Notes under the pieces: model-generated | Seen by the model: the letters and a program-made list of their open reading frames with translations, nothing else | What the model was told of the DNA's origin: nothing | Databases searched by the model: none | Shown: positions 8,375 to 17,948 of the stretch, one piece after another | Layout of the letters: each line of letters opens with the position of its first letter | Position numbering within the stretch: position 1 is the first letter of the stretch | Assembly: GCF_039982735.1 (NCBI RefSeq) | Contig: NZ_JBDWXV010000003.1 | Coordinates: 186,001-250,000, forward strand | Direction: 5' to 3' | From: Saccharospirillum sp039982735 | GTDB taxonomy: Bacteria; Pseudomonadota; Gammaproteobacteria; Pseudomonadales; Natronospirillaceae | Length of the DNA: 64,000 nucleotides | Made by a program: the position numbers and the translations under genes

Positions 8375-9325
8375 CTAAAACTCGGGGCTTGGGACCTGCT
8401 CGGCCACTTCATTGATGAGACGTCGCATCCACCGGTGCGCCGGGTCGTGGTGCAACAACGGGCTCCACACCAGTTTCAGTTGAATGCCGGGAATCACAAA
8501 GGGCGGCGCCATGACCCGCAAGCGATCATTATGGGCCTGCAGCAGGGCAGCCCGGGCCGGCAACGTAACCACCAGGTCGTTCTGCTCGGCCAGCAACATG
8601 GCGGCCTGATAATGGCGGGTAAAGACAGTGATGTTGCGCTTGCTGCCCAGTTGACCGAGCACTTCGTCCACCCAGCCCAGGCGCTGTACATCAGCCGGAT
8701 CGACCCCCACACCCACGCCATAGCCGGTTTTACTGACCCAGACGTGCTGCGCCTGCAGGTAGTTCTTCAGGCTGAAGTTTTCCAGAATGGGGTTCTCGGA
8801 GCTGACCATGCAGCAGAACTCGTCGCGCCACACGATGGTCTGGTGGAATGACTGGGGGATGTCGTCGAAGCGGTTGATCACCATGTCGACCTTACCCTGC
8901 TCGACATCCAGAAAACTGACGTCGCTGGGGGTCATCAGGTCCAGAATGACGTTGGGGGCTTCTTCGCGCAAACGCCGCAACAAAGGCGGTACCAGGGTCG
9001 ATTCGGCATAGTCGCTGACCATGATGCGAAATACCCGCTGACTGTTTTCGGCATCGAAGTCAGAGCGAGGCTGAATGGCGCGCTCGATGTCCTGCAGCAC
9101 GGTGCGCAGCATGGGCTCCAGTTGCCCGGCGCGCTCGGTTGGCGTCATGCCCTCACTGGTACGAATCAACAGGGGGTCATCAAACAGGGTGCGCAGTCGG
9201 CGCAAACCGTTGCTCATGGCCGGCTGGCTAATGCCCAGTTTGTCGGCCGCCCGAGTCACGCTGCGCTCACGCAGCAGCACATCCAGATACACCAGCAGGT
9301 TCATGTCGATGCGGCTCAGCTGCAT
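8375..9325 (-). CDS. LysR-family regulator, probably of the glyoxylate shunt
   Basis: 316-aa LysR-type transcription factor. The N-terminal winged HTH (residues 8-66) includes RSVTRAADKLGISQPAMSNG; the rest is a periplasmic-binding-protein-like effector domain. The NodD/LinR-like start MDMNLLVYLD-type (here IDMNLLVYLDVLL) places it with regulators that respond to small aromatic or organic ligands. It is encoded between glcB (same strand, downstream) and aceA (divergent). The shared palindrome upstream of glcB and in its own promoter region supports local control of both shunt genes and itself; this is inference, as the usual IclR regulator is not seen here. Confidence 0.92.
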   Translation of the reverse strand: MQLSRIDMNLLVYLDVLLRERSVTRAADKLGISQPAMSNGLRRLRTLFDDPLLIRTSEGMTPTERAGQLEPMLRTVLQDIERAIQPRSDFDAENSQRVFRIMVSDYAESTLVPPLLRRLREEAPNVILDLMTPSDVSFLDVEQGKVDMVINRFDDIPQSFHQTIVWRDEFCCMVSSENPILENFSLKNYLQAQHVWVSKTGYGVGVGVDPADVQRLGWVDEVLGQLGSKRNITVFTRHYQAAMLLAEQNDLVVTLPARAALLQAHNDRLRVMAPPFVIPGIQLKLVWSPLLHHDPAHRWMRRLINEVAEQVPSPEF

Positions 9326-9398
9326 CCTTTCCTCCTTCCGTTCGCCTGTTCGTCTAAAAATCGTCTTTGATCCGAATTATACCCAAAGCCCACCAATC

Positions 9399-9413
9399 AT
9401 TCATACTGTGAAT
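9399..9413. promoter_or_regulatory. Putative LysR-type operator in the lysR-aceA divergent region
   Basis: ATTCATACTGTGAAT: 5-bp arms ATTCA/TGAAT with a 5-base spacer, 74 bp upstream of the LysR start and 144 bp upstream of the aceA start. It agrees at 14 of 15 bases with the reverse complement of the glcB site at 8311-8325. An AT-rich promoter-like segment with ACTATAAATT follows towards aceA. Confidence 0.65.
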
Positions 9414-9556
9414 ACTGAAAATAATAACTATAAATTGGCCAAATCACCCAAGCGATTTTACTGTGAAGTCAAGGTCGCAGCAGAGACACACCGTTGCAGC
9501 AGCGACAACGACAAAAGACTAATACAACTAGACCGAAACACCGAGAGGACATGACC

Positions 9557-10891
<1,335 letters not shown>

Positions 10892-11032
10892 TCTGCAAGA
10901 AACCTCAGAACAGGATCACACGGAAGTGACCTGCCTCATACGGGCTGCTGACGACCCAGTCACGTTAGCAACCCCCTCCCTCCAGTTCCCGATAAATGCA
11001 TCGGCAGTCAAATTTGCTTCGTATACACTGCA

Positions 11033-11061
11033 CAGTGAACAGCCTTATTCTGTTAACACTG
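11033..11061. promoter_or_regulatory. Hairpin or operator upstream of the HupE-like gene
   Basis: CAGTGAACAG and CTGTTAACACTG form an imperfect inverted repeat around a 7-base loop, 42 bp before the start of the HupE-like gene. It could be an operator or the terminator of aceA; the sequence does not decide between these. Confidence 0.3.
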
Positions 11062-11103
11062 CTCCTGTAGCGCTCAAATAATAACTGCATTGGACTCTAA
11101 CAC

Positions 11104-12243
11104 ATGATTTCTACCACCAAACTGGCCATTTCAGGCCTTTTTGTTTTTTTGCTGGCCCTCAGCACCATGTCAACGGCTCACGAAATTCGCCCGGCCATCA
11201 TCGACCTGACTCTCGATGAGAACGGTTCCTACAGCATTGACATTCAAACCAGTGTCGAGACTTACCTGGCGGGTATCGGACCGGACGTAACCGATACGAA
11301 TAATGCGCCCCAAGCCGCTGAGTATGATCGGTACCGGGCCATGTCAGAGCAAGAGCTGATGCCTGTTTTCAACGCGTTTGCACCCGACCTGATCCGTGGC
11401 ATACAGTTGCAAGCCGACGGCCTCGATATCAACCTGGCCGAGCCGAACCTGACCTTAACCAGTGAACCGGATCTGGAGCTGGCCAGAGAGGCCGTCATTA
11501 CGTTTACCGGCACGTTGCCTGTCGGTAGCTCAAGCCTGAACTGGCAGTGGGATGAACAGTTTGGCGGTTCAGCACTTCGGGTCAGTTCCGCAACCGGACA
11601 GGAGGTTTATACAGAATACCTTCAACCTGGTGTGGCGACAGGACCTTTTGATATCACAGGCGCCGTGAAACAAAGTGGCTTCTCAATTTTTGCAAACTAC
11701 CTCGTTATTGGCTTCGAACACATCCTGCCCAAAGGGCTCGATCACATCTTGTTCGTAGTCGGCCTGTTCCTGCTGAGCTCAAGAATAAAGCCGCTACTCT
11801 GGCAAGTGAGCAGCTTCACCCTGGCGCATACAGTTACCCTTGCTTTGGGCATGCTGGGTATCGTGACCATACCAGCTGCCATTGTGGAGCCTCTAATCGC
11901 GCTCTCGATCGTCTACGTTTGTGTCGAGAATCTCTGGTCACGCAACCTCAGCAAATGGCGACCCGCCGTCATTTTTGGCTTTGGCCTTTTGCATGGCCTT
12001 GGCTTTGCCAGCGTTCTAACGGAAATAGGGCTAAGTCCAAATCACTTTATTACAGGCCTGGTCGGGTTCAACATCGGGGTCGAACTTGGTCAGTTGACTG
12101 TTATTGCCCTGTGCTTTCTGGCGGTCGGCGTCTGGTTCAGGAATAAAGCGTGGTACCGGAGCTACATTACGAACCCCGCTTCCATCGCGATCGCCTTGAT
12201 GGCCGGCTGGTGGGTATTTGAACGAACGGTTTACGGTGTTTAA
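11104..12243 (+). CDS. HupE/UreJ-like membrane protein
   Basis: 379-aa protein with a cleavable signal peptide (about residues 1-25, ending in STAHE), an extracytoplasmic domain to about residue 195 and a C-terminal HupE/UreJ_2 membrane domain of five or six helices. The family signature KGLDHILFVVGLFLLSS is present near residue 205. HupE proteins are associated with nickel or cobalt uptake, but this larger subgroup is often uncharacterised and found in varied contexts. It begins a run of same-strand genes for redox and metal-related periplasmic proteins, which suggests a metal role without proving one. Confidence 0.8.
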   Translation: MISTTKLAISGLFVFLLALSTMSTAHEIRPAIIDLTLDENGSYSIDIQTSVETYLAGIGPDVTDTNNAPQAAEYDRYRAMSEQELMPVFNAFAPDLIRGIQLQADGLDINLAEPNLTLTSEPDLELAREAVITFTGTLPVGSSSLNWQWDEQFGGSALRVSSATGQEVYTEYLQPGVATGPFDITGAVKQSGFSIFANYLVIGFEHILPKGLDHILFVVGLFLLSSRIKPLLWQVSSFTLAHTVTLALGMLGIVTIPAAIVEPLIALSIVYVCVENLWSRNLSKWRPAVIFGFGLLHGLGFASVLTEIGLSPNHFITGLVGFNIGVELGQLTVIALCFLAVGVWFRNKAWYRSYITNPASIAIALMAGWWVFERTVYGV

Positions 12244-12260
12244 GCATTCACACAAGCTAA

Positions 12261-12437
12261 CGGGACACGGATGTTCCAGGCAGCAGCGTTTGGATGCGTC
12301 AGGTCACCCGGGAAGCGCTGCCCAATCGTCGGTGGCCTCTACTGGTAAAAAAGAGGTCTTCGACTGGAAATTCGGTAGCCCCGCGAGTATTCTCTGAGTT
12401 CGTTCAAGCCAGCGACGCCAGCGATGACGACCTTTAA
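12261..12437 (+). pseudogene. Possible C-terminal remnant of a LysR-type regulator
   Basis: A frame with no internal stop reads through about 58 codons and includes NRRWPLLVKKRSS and APRVFSEFVQASD, which resembles the C-terminal tail of LysR-type regulators. No N-terminal domain exists upstream, where a stop precedes it directly. It overlaps the start of the next gene. It may be decay left by a deletion, or coincidence. Confidence 0.18.
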
Positions 12438-12762
12438 GCTCAAATACATCCTTGTTCTATTCCTGGTTATGTTCCAGGTACTAGGGGGTGTATTGGCTTG
12501 GGCGGAAACCACAACCATCAGCCACGATCAAACAGTGTCATTGTGTGCCGAGCATCATGTTGAACACTGTGGAATGGCCGACCATTCCGGTCAGTTTCGT
12601 TCACACTGCAGCGTTATGGCATGTACCTTACCTCTGGTAGCGCAGGTCACTACCAGTCTGGTCAACGGTGCGCCACAGGCCACAGAGCGTTATACACAAC
12701 CGCTCAATCATTCCCTCCACTCGGGCTATCATAGCGCTCTCGAACGCCCACCCAGTCTCTGA
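12424..12762 (+). CDS. Small secreted Cys/His-rich protein, function unknown
   Basis: 112-aa protein with an N-terminal hydrophobic signal segment (LVLFLVMFQVLGGVLAWAE). The middle contains several Cys and His residues (CAEHHVEHCGMADHSG and HCSVMACT), a pattern seen in small periplasmic copper- or metal-related proteins. I cannot assign it to a named family. The start at 12424 has no clear ribosome-binding site, so the exact N terminus is uncertain. It lies between a HupE-like gene and a cytochrome c gene on the same strand. Confidence 0.6.
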   Translation: MTTFKLKYILVLFLVMFQVLGGVLAWAETTTISHDQTVSLCAEHHVEHCGMADHSGQFRSHCSVMACTLPLVAQVTTSLVNGAPQATERYTQPLNHSLHSGYHSALERPPSL

Positions 12763-12902
12763 TCCTCAATCATTTAATGACCGTTACGCTCAGACGAGAG
12801 GCTAATCCGGCGCCTATCACTGTCACCTGACAGCATACCCCCTGTCTCTTGATGCTCTGACCGTCACTTTATTTCGGATCAATATAGATACTGAGGTCAC
12901 TC

Positions 12903-13355
12903 ATGAGATCACTGTTTGAACGCCATAGTCATCCTTCCATGATGATACCTGGTGCCGCTACCTACGCGCTTCCGCTTATTGCACTTCTCGTTTTGGGCAC
13001 TTTAGCCATGGCTATCGCGCCTGCAATCGAGGCCAATGACATGCCAAATCATGTTGATGTCGTTGTTGAAGGGCTATCGGAGAAAGCTCGAACTGGGCAA
13101 CGAATGTTCAACCAAACCTGTGCATCCTGCCACGGGCTGAATGCTGAGGGATCAGAGGCCGGGCCGCCATTAATCCATTCCATTTATAACGCCGGACACC
13201 ATTCCAACAAAGCGTTCTACCGGGCAGTAACACAGGGGTCACGGCAACATCACTGGTCGTTTGGCGACATGCCGCCGCAACCCACAGTTGGGTTTACTCA
13301 AATGACGTTCATCCTCGCCTTTATTCGTGAGGCGCAGGTGATCAATGACATTTAA
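12903..13355 (+). CDS. Membrane-anchored c-type cytochrome
   Basis: 150-aa monohaem cytochrome c with one N-terminal transmembrane anchor (about residues 20-42) and a periplasmic domain. The haem site CASCH is at residues 73-77, and a likely axial Met lies in GDMPPQP near residue 126. GAGG precedes the ATG. It is a candidate electron carrier for the multicopper oxidase encoded 0.6 kb downstream, together with the lipoprotein cytochrome at 15359; that partnership is inferred from order only. Confidence 0.86.
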   Translation: MRSLFERHSHPSMMIPGAATYALPLIALLVLGTLAMAIAPAIEANDMPNHVDVVVEGLSEKARTGQRMFNQTCASCHGLNAEGSEAGPPLIHSIYNAGHHSNKAFYRAVTQGSRQHHWSFGDMPPQPTVGFTQMTFILAFIREAQVINDI

Positions 13356-13437
13356 CAAAAAGGCGCAGGCCGAGAGTGCTCTGGCTGAGTTACCTCAGTT
13401 GCACACAATCTCGATCTCAAAATCAGGAGACTAAGCA

Positions 13438-13647
13438 ATGATGATGGATATGAGTTGGGGTTTTCACCTGTTCTGGTGGCCACTGGTCGCTGCACTGGTG
13501 GTCATACCTTTATGGCGAATCTGCGAAAAGCTTGGATTTCCGGGCATTCTCAGTGTTCTGGCACTGGTTCCCATACTAAACCTTGGGTTGCTGTACTTTC
13601 TTGCATTCAGCGAACCGCCTCACAGCAACAATAATTCTCGCCTGTGA
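13438..13647 (+). CDS. Small two-helix membrane protein
   Basis: 69-aa protein with two hydrophobic helices (HLFWWPLVAALVVIPLW and ILSVLALVPILNLGLLYFLA) joined by the short basic loop RICEKLGFPG. AGGAGA lies 7 bases before the ATG at 13438; ATGs at 13441 and 13444 are alternatives. Proteins of this layout are common and uncharacterised. It sits between a cytochrome c gene and the multicopper oxidase. Confidence 0.65.
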   Translation: MMMDMSWGFHLFWWPLVAALVVIPLWRICEKLGFPGILSVLALVPILNLGLLYFLAFSEPPHSNNNSRL

Positions 13648-13874
13648 GTGGATTGGGAAGCGTTGGACATAACGCCTGGCATCAGGCCAATTCTGGCGAT
13701 GTCGTCATTGAGTTCTCTGACACAGCAATTGTTGGCTCACTGGAACTTGCTGTTCCTTTTCTATTTGCAGCACAGCTCCTTGTGTATTCGCAAAACCGTC
13801 TGAGCGGTCGGGGTCGCATCGCAAAATGGCTTCATCGGCTAGCGGGAGTTCTATCAAGTGAATGGGGTGGTTGA
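13644..13874 (+). CDS. Doubtful overlapping reading frame
   Basis: A GTG-initiated frame of 76 aa overlaps the preceding stop (GTGA), and its own TGA overlaps an ATG at 13874 that opens a 24-codon frame ending at 13948. Such overlaps are typical of translational coupling, but no family is recognisable. One hydrophobic patch (LELAVPFLFAAQLLVY) is visible. It may be a degenerate or rapidly evolving gene, or chance. Confidence 0.22.
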   Translation: MSGLGSVGHNAWHQANSGDVVIEFSDTAIVGSLELAVPFLFAAQLLVYSQNRLSGRGRIAKWLHRLAGVLSSEWGG

Positions 13875-13963
13875 TGATTATGGGCGTTATGAGTCGCATC
13901 GCTTCCTGGATGTTGAGGCTGTTTCCCGCAGCCGGTAGCTTGGGTTAAACGAGGACGGTAACA

Positions 13964-15316
13964 ATGAATCTGACACGACGGCAATGGATCAAGAACGGGG
14001 CACAATTGACAGCGGCTTCAATGCTGCCCTGGTCACTCTGGGCTGACCAACCACAAGTCCCGCACATCAACATTCAGGCCCGGGAAACGACGGCGTCCTG
14101 GTTCGCCGCACCAACCCCGATCTGGGCCTACAACCAACCGAAGCTGACGTTACAACAGGGCGTCATGCAAACACTGCGCGTGACCAACCACTTGCCGGTG
14201 CCAACGACCATCCACTGGCACGGAGTCCGTGTTGGCAATGCGATGGACGGTGTGTCTGGCTTGACCCAGGCGCCCATAGAACCGGGTGCCTCTTTTGACT
14301 ATCAAATAATGTCACCGGATGCGGGCACATTCTGGTTTCACAGCCACCACAATACTATTGAACAGTTGGCACGTGGGCTCTATGGCGCACTGGTCGTTAC
14401 CGGCAACAACGAGCCTCGCTTCGAGCGGGATTGGCCGTTGTTGATTGATGATTGGAGCCTGAGCAGAAACGGTCGCATCGACCCTGCGTTTGCTAACCGT
14501 CACAACCAGTCACACGCGGGTCGAATGGGTAATTTTCTGACCATCAATCACCAGGCGGGCCCTTGGCGGGGCGAGGCAAACGCGGGCGAACGAGTCAGAC
14601 TGCGGCTGATCAACACAGCCACCAATAGGATTCTGCAGTTACATGCCGCGTTTCCGGGGGCGTTGTGGCTTGCGAAAGATGGCCAGCCGCTCGCCATCCC
14701 CGAACCGGTTCCCGAGGTGATTCTCCTGGGGCCTAGCGAGCGTTGGGATATAGGCTGGATCGCCCGTGACGCCGGCCAACTACTGGAAGTTAGTGGTGAT
14801 GAGCCCCTGCTCGTTGCACAGGTTGACCTAAACCCGGCTGAAGGTACAGGTGTCCCGGCTTACCCGGATGCGATGGCTTTGCCGGCTAACCCCATGCCTC
14901 ACGTGCCTGCCGGTGTAAACCAACGTGTGCCGGTAACCCTCGAAGGCGGAGCGATGGGGCGGTTGCAGACGGCTCAATTCCAGGGAGAGCCCCATAGCTT
15001 TAGAGAGCTGGCTGCAAGAGGCCAGTTCTGGGCGATCAGTGGCCAAACGGGCATGCCTGAAGCACCCCTCTTTCGTGCCCGACAGGGAGAGTCGGTTGAA
15101 CTGCTGCTCGACAATCGCACGGCCTTTCCACACACCGTGCATTGGCATGGTCATCATGTCTGGGCGGATGGGCGCTGGCATGACAGCCTGACCCTGTTAA
15201 GAGGTCAGAAGCAGTCTGTCCGATTGATGGCCGGAAATCCGGGTAAGTGGCTTATCCATTGCCACATGATAGACCACCAGGCAACCGGGATGATGACCTG
15301 GTTTGAAGTTGTTTAA
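13964..15316 (+). CDS. Tat-exported multicopper oxidase
   Basis: 450-aa three-domain multicopper oxidase of the periplasm. The N terminus carries a twin-arginine signal (TRRQWIK, residues 4-10). Copper ligands are complete: HWHG at 84-87, HSHH at 126-129, HWHGHH at about 393-398 and HCHMIDHQATGM at 432-443, the last giving a type 1 copper with an axial Met. Members oxidise Cu(I), Mn(II), Fe(II) or phenols; there is no long Met-rich insert of the CueO type, so the substrate is open. GAGGA precedes the ATG by 8 bases. Flanking c-type cytochromes suggest exchange of electrons with the respiratory chain. Confidence 0.93.
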   Translation: MNLTRRQWIKNGAQLTAASMLPWSLWADQPQVPHINIQARETTASWFAAPTPIWAYNQPKLTLQQGVMQTLRVTNHLPVPTTIHWHGVRVGNAMDGVSGLTQAPIEPGASFDYQIMSPDAGTFWFHSHHNTIEQLARGLYGALVVTGNNEPRFERDWPLLIDDWSLSRNGRIDPAFANRHNQSHAGRMGNFLTINHQAGPWRGEANAGERVRLRLINTATNRILQLHAAFPGALWLAKDGQPLAIPEPVPEVILLGPSERWDIGWIARDAGQLLEVSGDEPLLVAQVDLNPAEGTGVPAYPDAMALPANPMPHVPAGVNQRVPVTLEGGAMGRLQTAQFQGEPHSFRELAARGQFWAISGQTGMPEAPLFRARQGESVELLLDNRTAFPHTVHWHGHHVWADGRWHDSLTLLRGQKQSVRLMAGNPGKWLIHCHMIDHQATGMMTWFEVV

Positions 15317-15358
15317 CAACAGTAACGGTGCAAACAGAAACAAGTATAGGGTAATGCC

Positions 15359-15847
15359 ATGAAATTTATTTGGATAACAACTGCAATATTGGGCCTCGCT
15401 GCCTGCACAGACAATCAGGAGACTTCGCGGAACGCGGGCGAAACCATCGATACTTCCAGTATCTCACTCGAACCGAAAGCGGGCACGGGACGATGGTACA
15501 CACAAGATGAGGTAACGCGTGGAAAAGAAATTTTTGGGGAAAACTGCGCTGGTTGCCATGGACAAAATGCTGAGTCCACACCCAATTGGAAAACAGTGGC
15601 TGCGAACGGCCAGTACCCACCACCCCCGTTGAATGGTACAGCCCATGCCTGGCACCACCCATTGGGTGTGCTCAAAATGGTTATCGAACAAGGTGGAGAA
15701 CCGGTAGGTGGCGTTATGCCTGCCTGGGGCGACAGATTAAGCGACCGTCAAATCATAAATGTGATCGCCAGTTTTCAAAGCTACTGGTCGGATGACATCT
15801 ATCAGCTCTGGCTGGAACGTGAACAGTCCAGCAGTGACAGACAATAG
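15359..15847 (+). CDS. Cytochrome c lipoprotein
   Basis: 162-aa monohaem cytochrome c with a lipoprotein signal peptide (GLAAC, lipid-modified Cys16). The haem motif CAGCH is at residues 63-67, and a likely axial Met lies in GGVMPAWG near residue 118. It follows the multicopper oxidase by 42 bases on the same strand and is probably co-transcribed, so it is a plausible membrane-tethered electron partner. The C-terminal tail is hydrophilic and Ser/Glu-rich. Confidence 0.88.
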   Translation: MKFIWITTAILGLAACTDNQETSRNAGETIDTSSISLEPKAGTGRWYTQDEVTRGKEIFGENCAGCHGQNAESTPNWKTVAANGQYPPPPLNGTAHAWHHPLGVLKMVIEQGGEPVGGVMPAWGDRLSDRQIINVIASFQSYWSDDIYQLWLEREQSSSDRQ

Positions 15848-15898
15848 TCTACAGGGAAACAAGGCTTCCAAACTGGACGATTAAAAGTCGGAGGGCTT

Positions 15899-17254
15899 AT
15901 GGCAAGTGAGAAAGACAGAACAACGCATTACCGGGAAGGCAGCCTGACGCTGGCTGGGACAGTAATGCTGGGGACGGGCGTCATGATCGGTGCCGGTATC
16001 TTTGCGCTCACCGGGCAAATGGCACAGATGACCGGCGCCCTGTTTCCGTTGGCGTTTCTGGCCGCAGCGGTCGTTGTCGGCTTTAGTGCCTACTCCTATA
16101 TAAAAATCTCCAATGCGTACCCGTCCGCCGGGGGCATTGGAATGTATTTGCACAAAGCCTACGGGAATCGCCTGCCTACAGCGTTTAACGCCTTGTTGAT
16201 GTACTTTTCGATGGTGATCGCGCAGAGTTTTCTGGCCCGCACCTTCGGCTCCTATACCATGCAGCTCTTTGGTGGCGATGAAGGTGGTCGCCTGGTTCCC
16301 ATTCTCGGGGTGTCGCTCATGCTCGCCGCTCTCCTGATCAACCTGCTTGGCAACCGAATGATTCAGGGGGTGGCTTCCTTTATTGGGATCTTGAAGATCA
16401 CGGGCATTGTGATTTTCGGGCTGGTGGGAGTCTGGATTTCCGACAGCATCTCCGTCGATTTCTCCACCCCTGGAGAGGCTGGATCCCTGGGTAATTTCTT
16501 GGGGGCGACGGCTTTGGGGATACTGGCGTTCAAGGGCTTTACAACAATCACCAACAGCGGCTCAGAGGTGCAAGACCCCCATCGCAACGTTGGCCGTGCT
16601 ATTGTGATCTCCATCGCGGCGTGTGTAGTAATCTATACCTTGGTCGGCTTTGCCGTTTCCAGCAATCTCTCGCTGCCTGAAATCATTGAAACACAAGACT
16701 ACTCCCTAGCGGCGGCGGCGCGACCGGCATTGGGCGATTACGGGGTTTGGTTCACCGTGGCTATTGCCATGATGGCCACCGCCGGTGGCATTCTTGCCAG
16801 TATTTTCGCGGTTTCGCGAATGCTGGCCATGCTGACAGAAATGCAGTTGGTGCCTCACAGTCACTTTGGCATGCCAGGGAGCATTCAAAAACACACGCTA
16901 GTCTATACCGTCGTGTTGGGGCTGATTCTTACAGCATTCTTTGATTTATCCCGAATTGCTGCACTGGGTATTGTGTTTTACTTGATTATGGATATTGCCA
17001 TCCACTGGGGCGTACTTCGCTACCTGAAAGCTGATGTTAAAGCACAGGCTTGGGTGCCCTTGATGGCCATTCTGCTGGACTTACTCGTCCTGGGTGGCTT
17101 TGTCTGGGTGAAGCTAAACACCGATCCATTTGTAATTGGTGTGGCGGTCGTCACCATGATAGTGATCGCCACAGCGGAACAGGTCTTCCTGAAAAAATCG
17201 CCAGAATCTGCGCAAGCAGAAGACGAAAAGTCTGACGATCATCATCACCGCTAA
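15899..17254 (+). CDS. APC-superfamily amino acid permease
   Basis: 451-aa inner-membrane protein with about 12 helices. The first helix carries the APC motif GTGVMIGAGIFALTG (residues 25-39). A conserved segment GILAFKGFTTITNSGSEVQ-type near residue 215 supports the amino acid/polyamine/organocation family. The C terminus is acidic and ends in His (DDHHHR). GGAGGG precedes the ATG. It is in the same run as the multicopper oxidase genes, but a direct role in metal handling is not evident. Confidence 0.87.
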   Translation: MASEKDRTTHYREGSLTLAGTVMLGTGVMIGAGIFALTGQMAQMTGALFPLAFLAAAVVVGFSAYSYIKISNAYPSAGGIGMYLHKAYGNRLPTAFNALLMYFSMVIAQSFLARTFGSYTMQLFGGDEGGRLVPILGVSLMLAALLINLLGNRMIQGVASFIGILKITGIVIFGLVGVWISDSISVDFSTPGEAGSLGNFLGATALGILAFKGFTTITNSGSEVQDPHRNVGRAIVISIAACVVIYTLVGFAVSSNLSLPEIIETQDYSLAAAARPALGDYGVWFTVAIAMMATAGGILASIFAVSRMLAMLTEMQLVPHSHFGMPGSIQKHTLVYTVVLGLILTAFFDLSRIAALGIVFYLIMDIAIHWGVLRYLKADVKAQAWVPLMAILLDLLVLGGFVWVKLNTDPFVIGVAVVTMIVIATAEQVFLKKSPESAQAEDEKSDDHHHR

Positions 17255-17483
17255 TGTGCATTTGGCTATTGCCCAAATGAAATCGAACGATGTTTAGCAC
17301 TCAACCGGGGCAATGAGGATCGTCTAACAGATTGGTGAAGTAGTCGAACCAAGGTTCCGTCGAAAAGGGGAATGAATATTAGTATTTACACATACAACCC
17401 TTTAATGCGGTACAGATATCCTTCACTGTATGCAGACATCTAGATGTTCCAACTTGCAAAACCTGAAAGAAGGACAGACAACC

Positions 17484-17870
17484 ATGAGTTACACCATCAA
17501 CCGACTGATCCAGAACGCCGATTTCGATACTGTCGACGCTCGTACCCGTAAAGCCCTGGCAGACCAGGGGTTTGGCGTACTGACAGAAATTGATGTTCAG
17601 GCCACCATGAAAAAGAAACTGGATAAAGAGATGGCTCCCTATCGAATTCTCGGAGCCTGCAATCCGACAATGGCATTTGAGGCCATCGGTCTTGAACCTC
17701 GCGCTGGTGCGATGTTGCCCTGCAACGTCATTCTTCGATCGATTGGAGACGGCGTTGAGGTAAGCGCAATAGACCCCGTGGCCTCAATGAGCGCAATAGA
17801 AAACGATGAACTGAAAGCGGTTGCCGGTCAGGTACGGGACTTGTTAAGTAAAGCAGTTATGTCTGTGTAG
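17484..17870 (+). CDS. DUF302 domain protein
   Basis: 128-aa soluble protein of the DUF302 family (PF03625): FGVLTEIDVQATMKKKL, then YRILGACNPTMAFEAI, then MLPCNVILRSIGDG, all family landmarks. The frame is open from 17430, but the ATG at 17484 follows GAAGGACA and gives the standard family length. Function is unknown; DUF302 proteins recur near metal-resistance and sulfur-oxidation genes. A hairpin follows the stop. Confidence 0.85.
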   Translation: MSYTINRLIQNADFDTVDARTRKALADQGFGVLTEIDVQATMKKKLDKEMAPYRILGACNPTMAFEAIGLEPRAGAMLPCNVILRSIGDGVEVSAIDPVASMSAIENDELKAVAGQVRDLLSKAVMSV

Positions 17871-17884
17871 TAAGGCTGGCAATC

Positions 17885-17911
17885 GCCCTGCCTAGCTGGC
17901 AGGGCACTTTA
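17885..17911 (+). terminator. Hairpin terminator after the DUF302 gene
   Basis: GCCCTGCC and GGCAGGGC pair around TAGCT, followed by ACTTTATT, a weak T-rich tail. It lies between the DUF302 gene and the convergent malic enzyme gene and may serve both. Confidence 0.65.
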
Positions 17912-17948
17912 TTAACATTAACACCGGATTCAACCGTCGAAGCCCATC

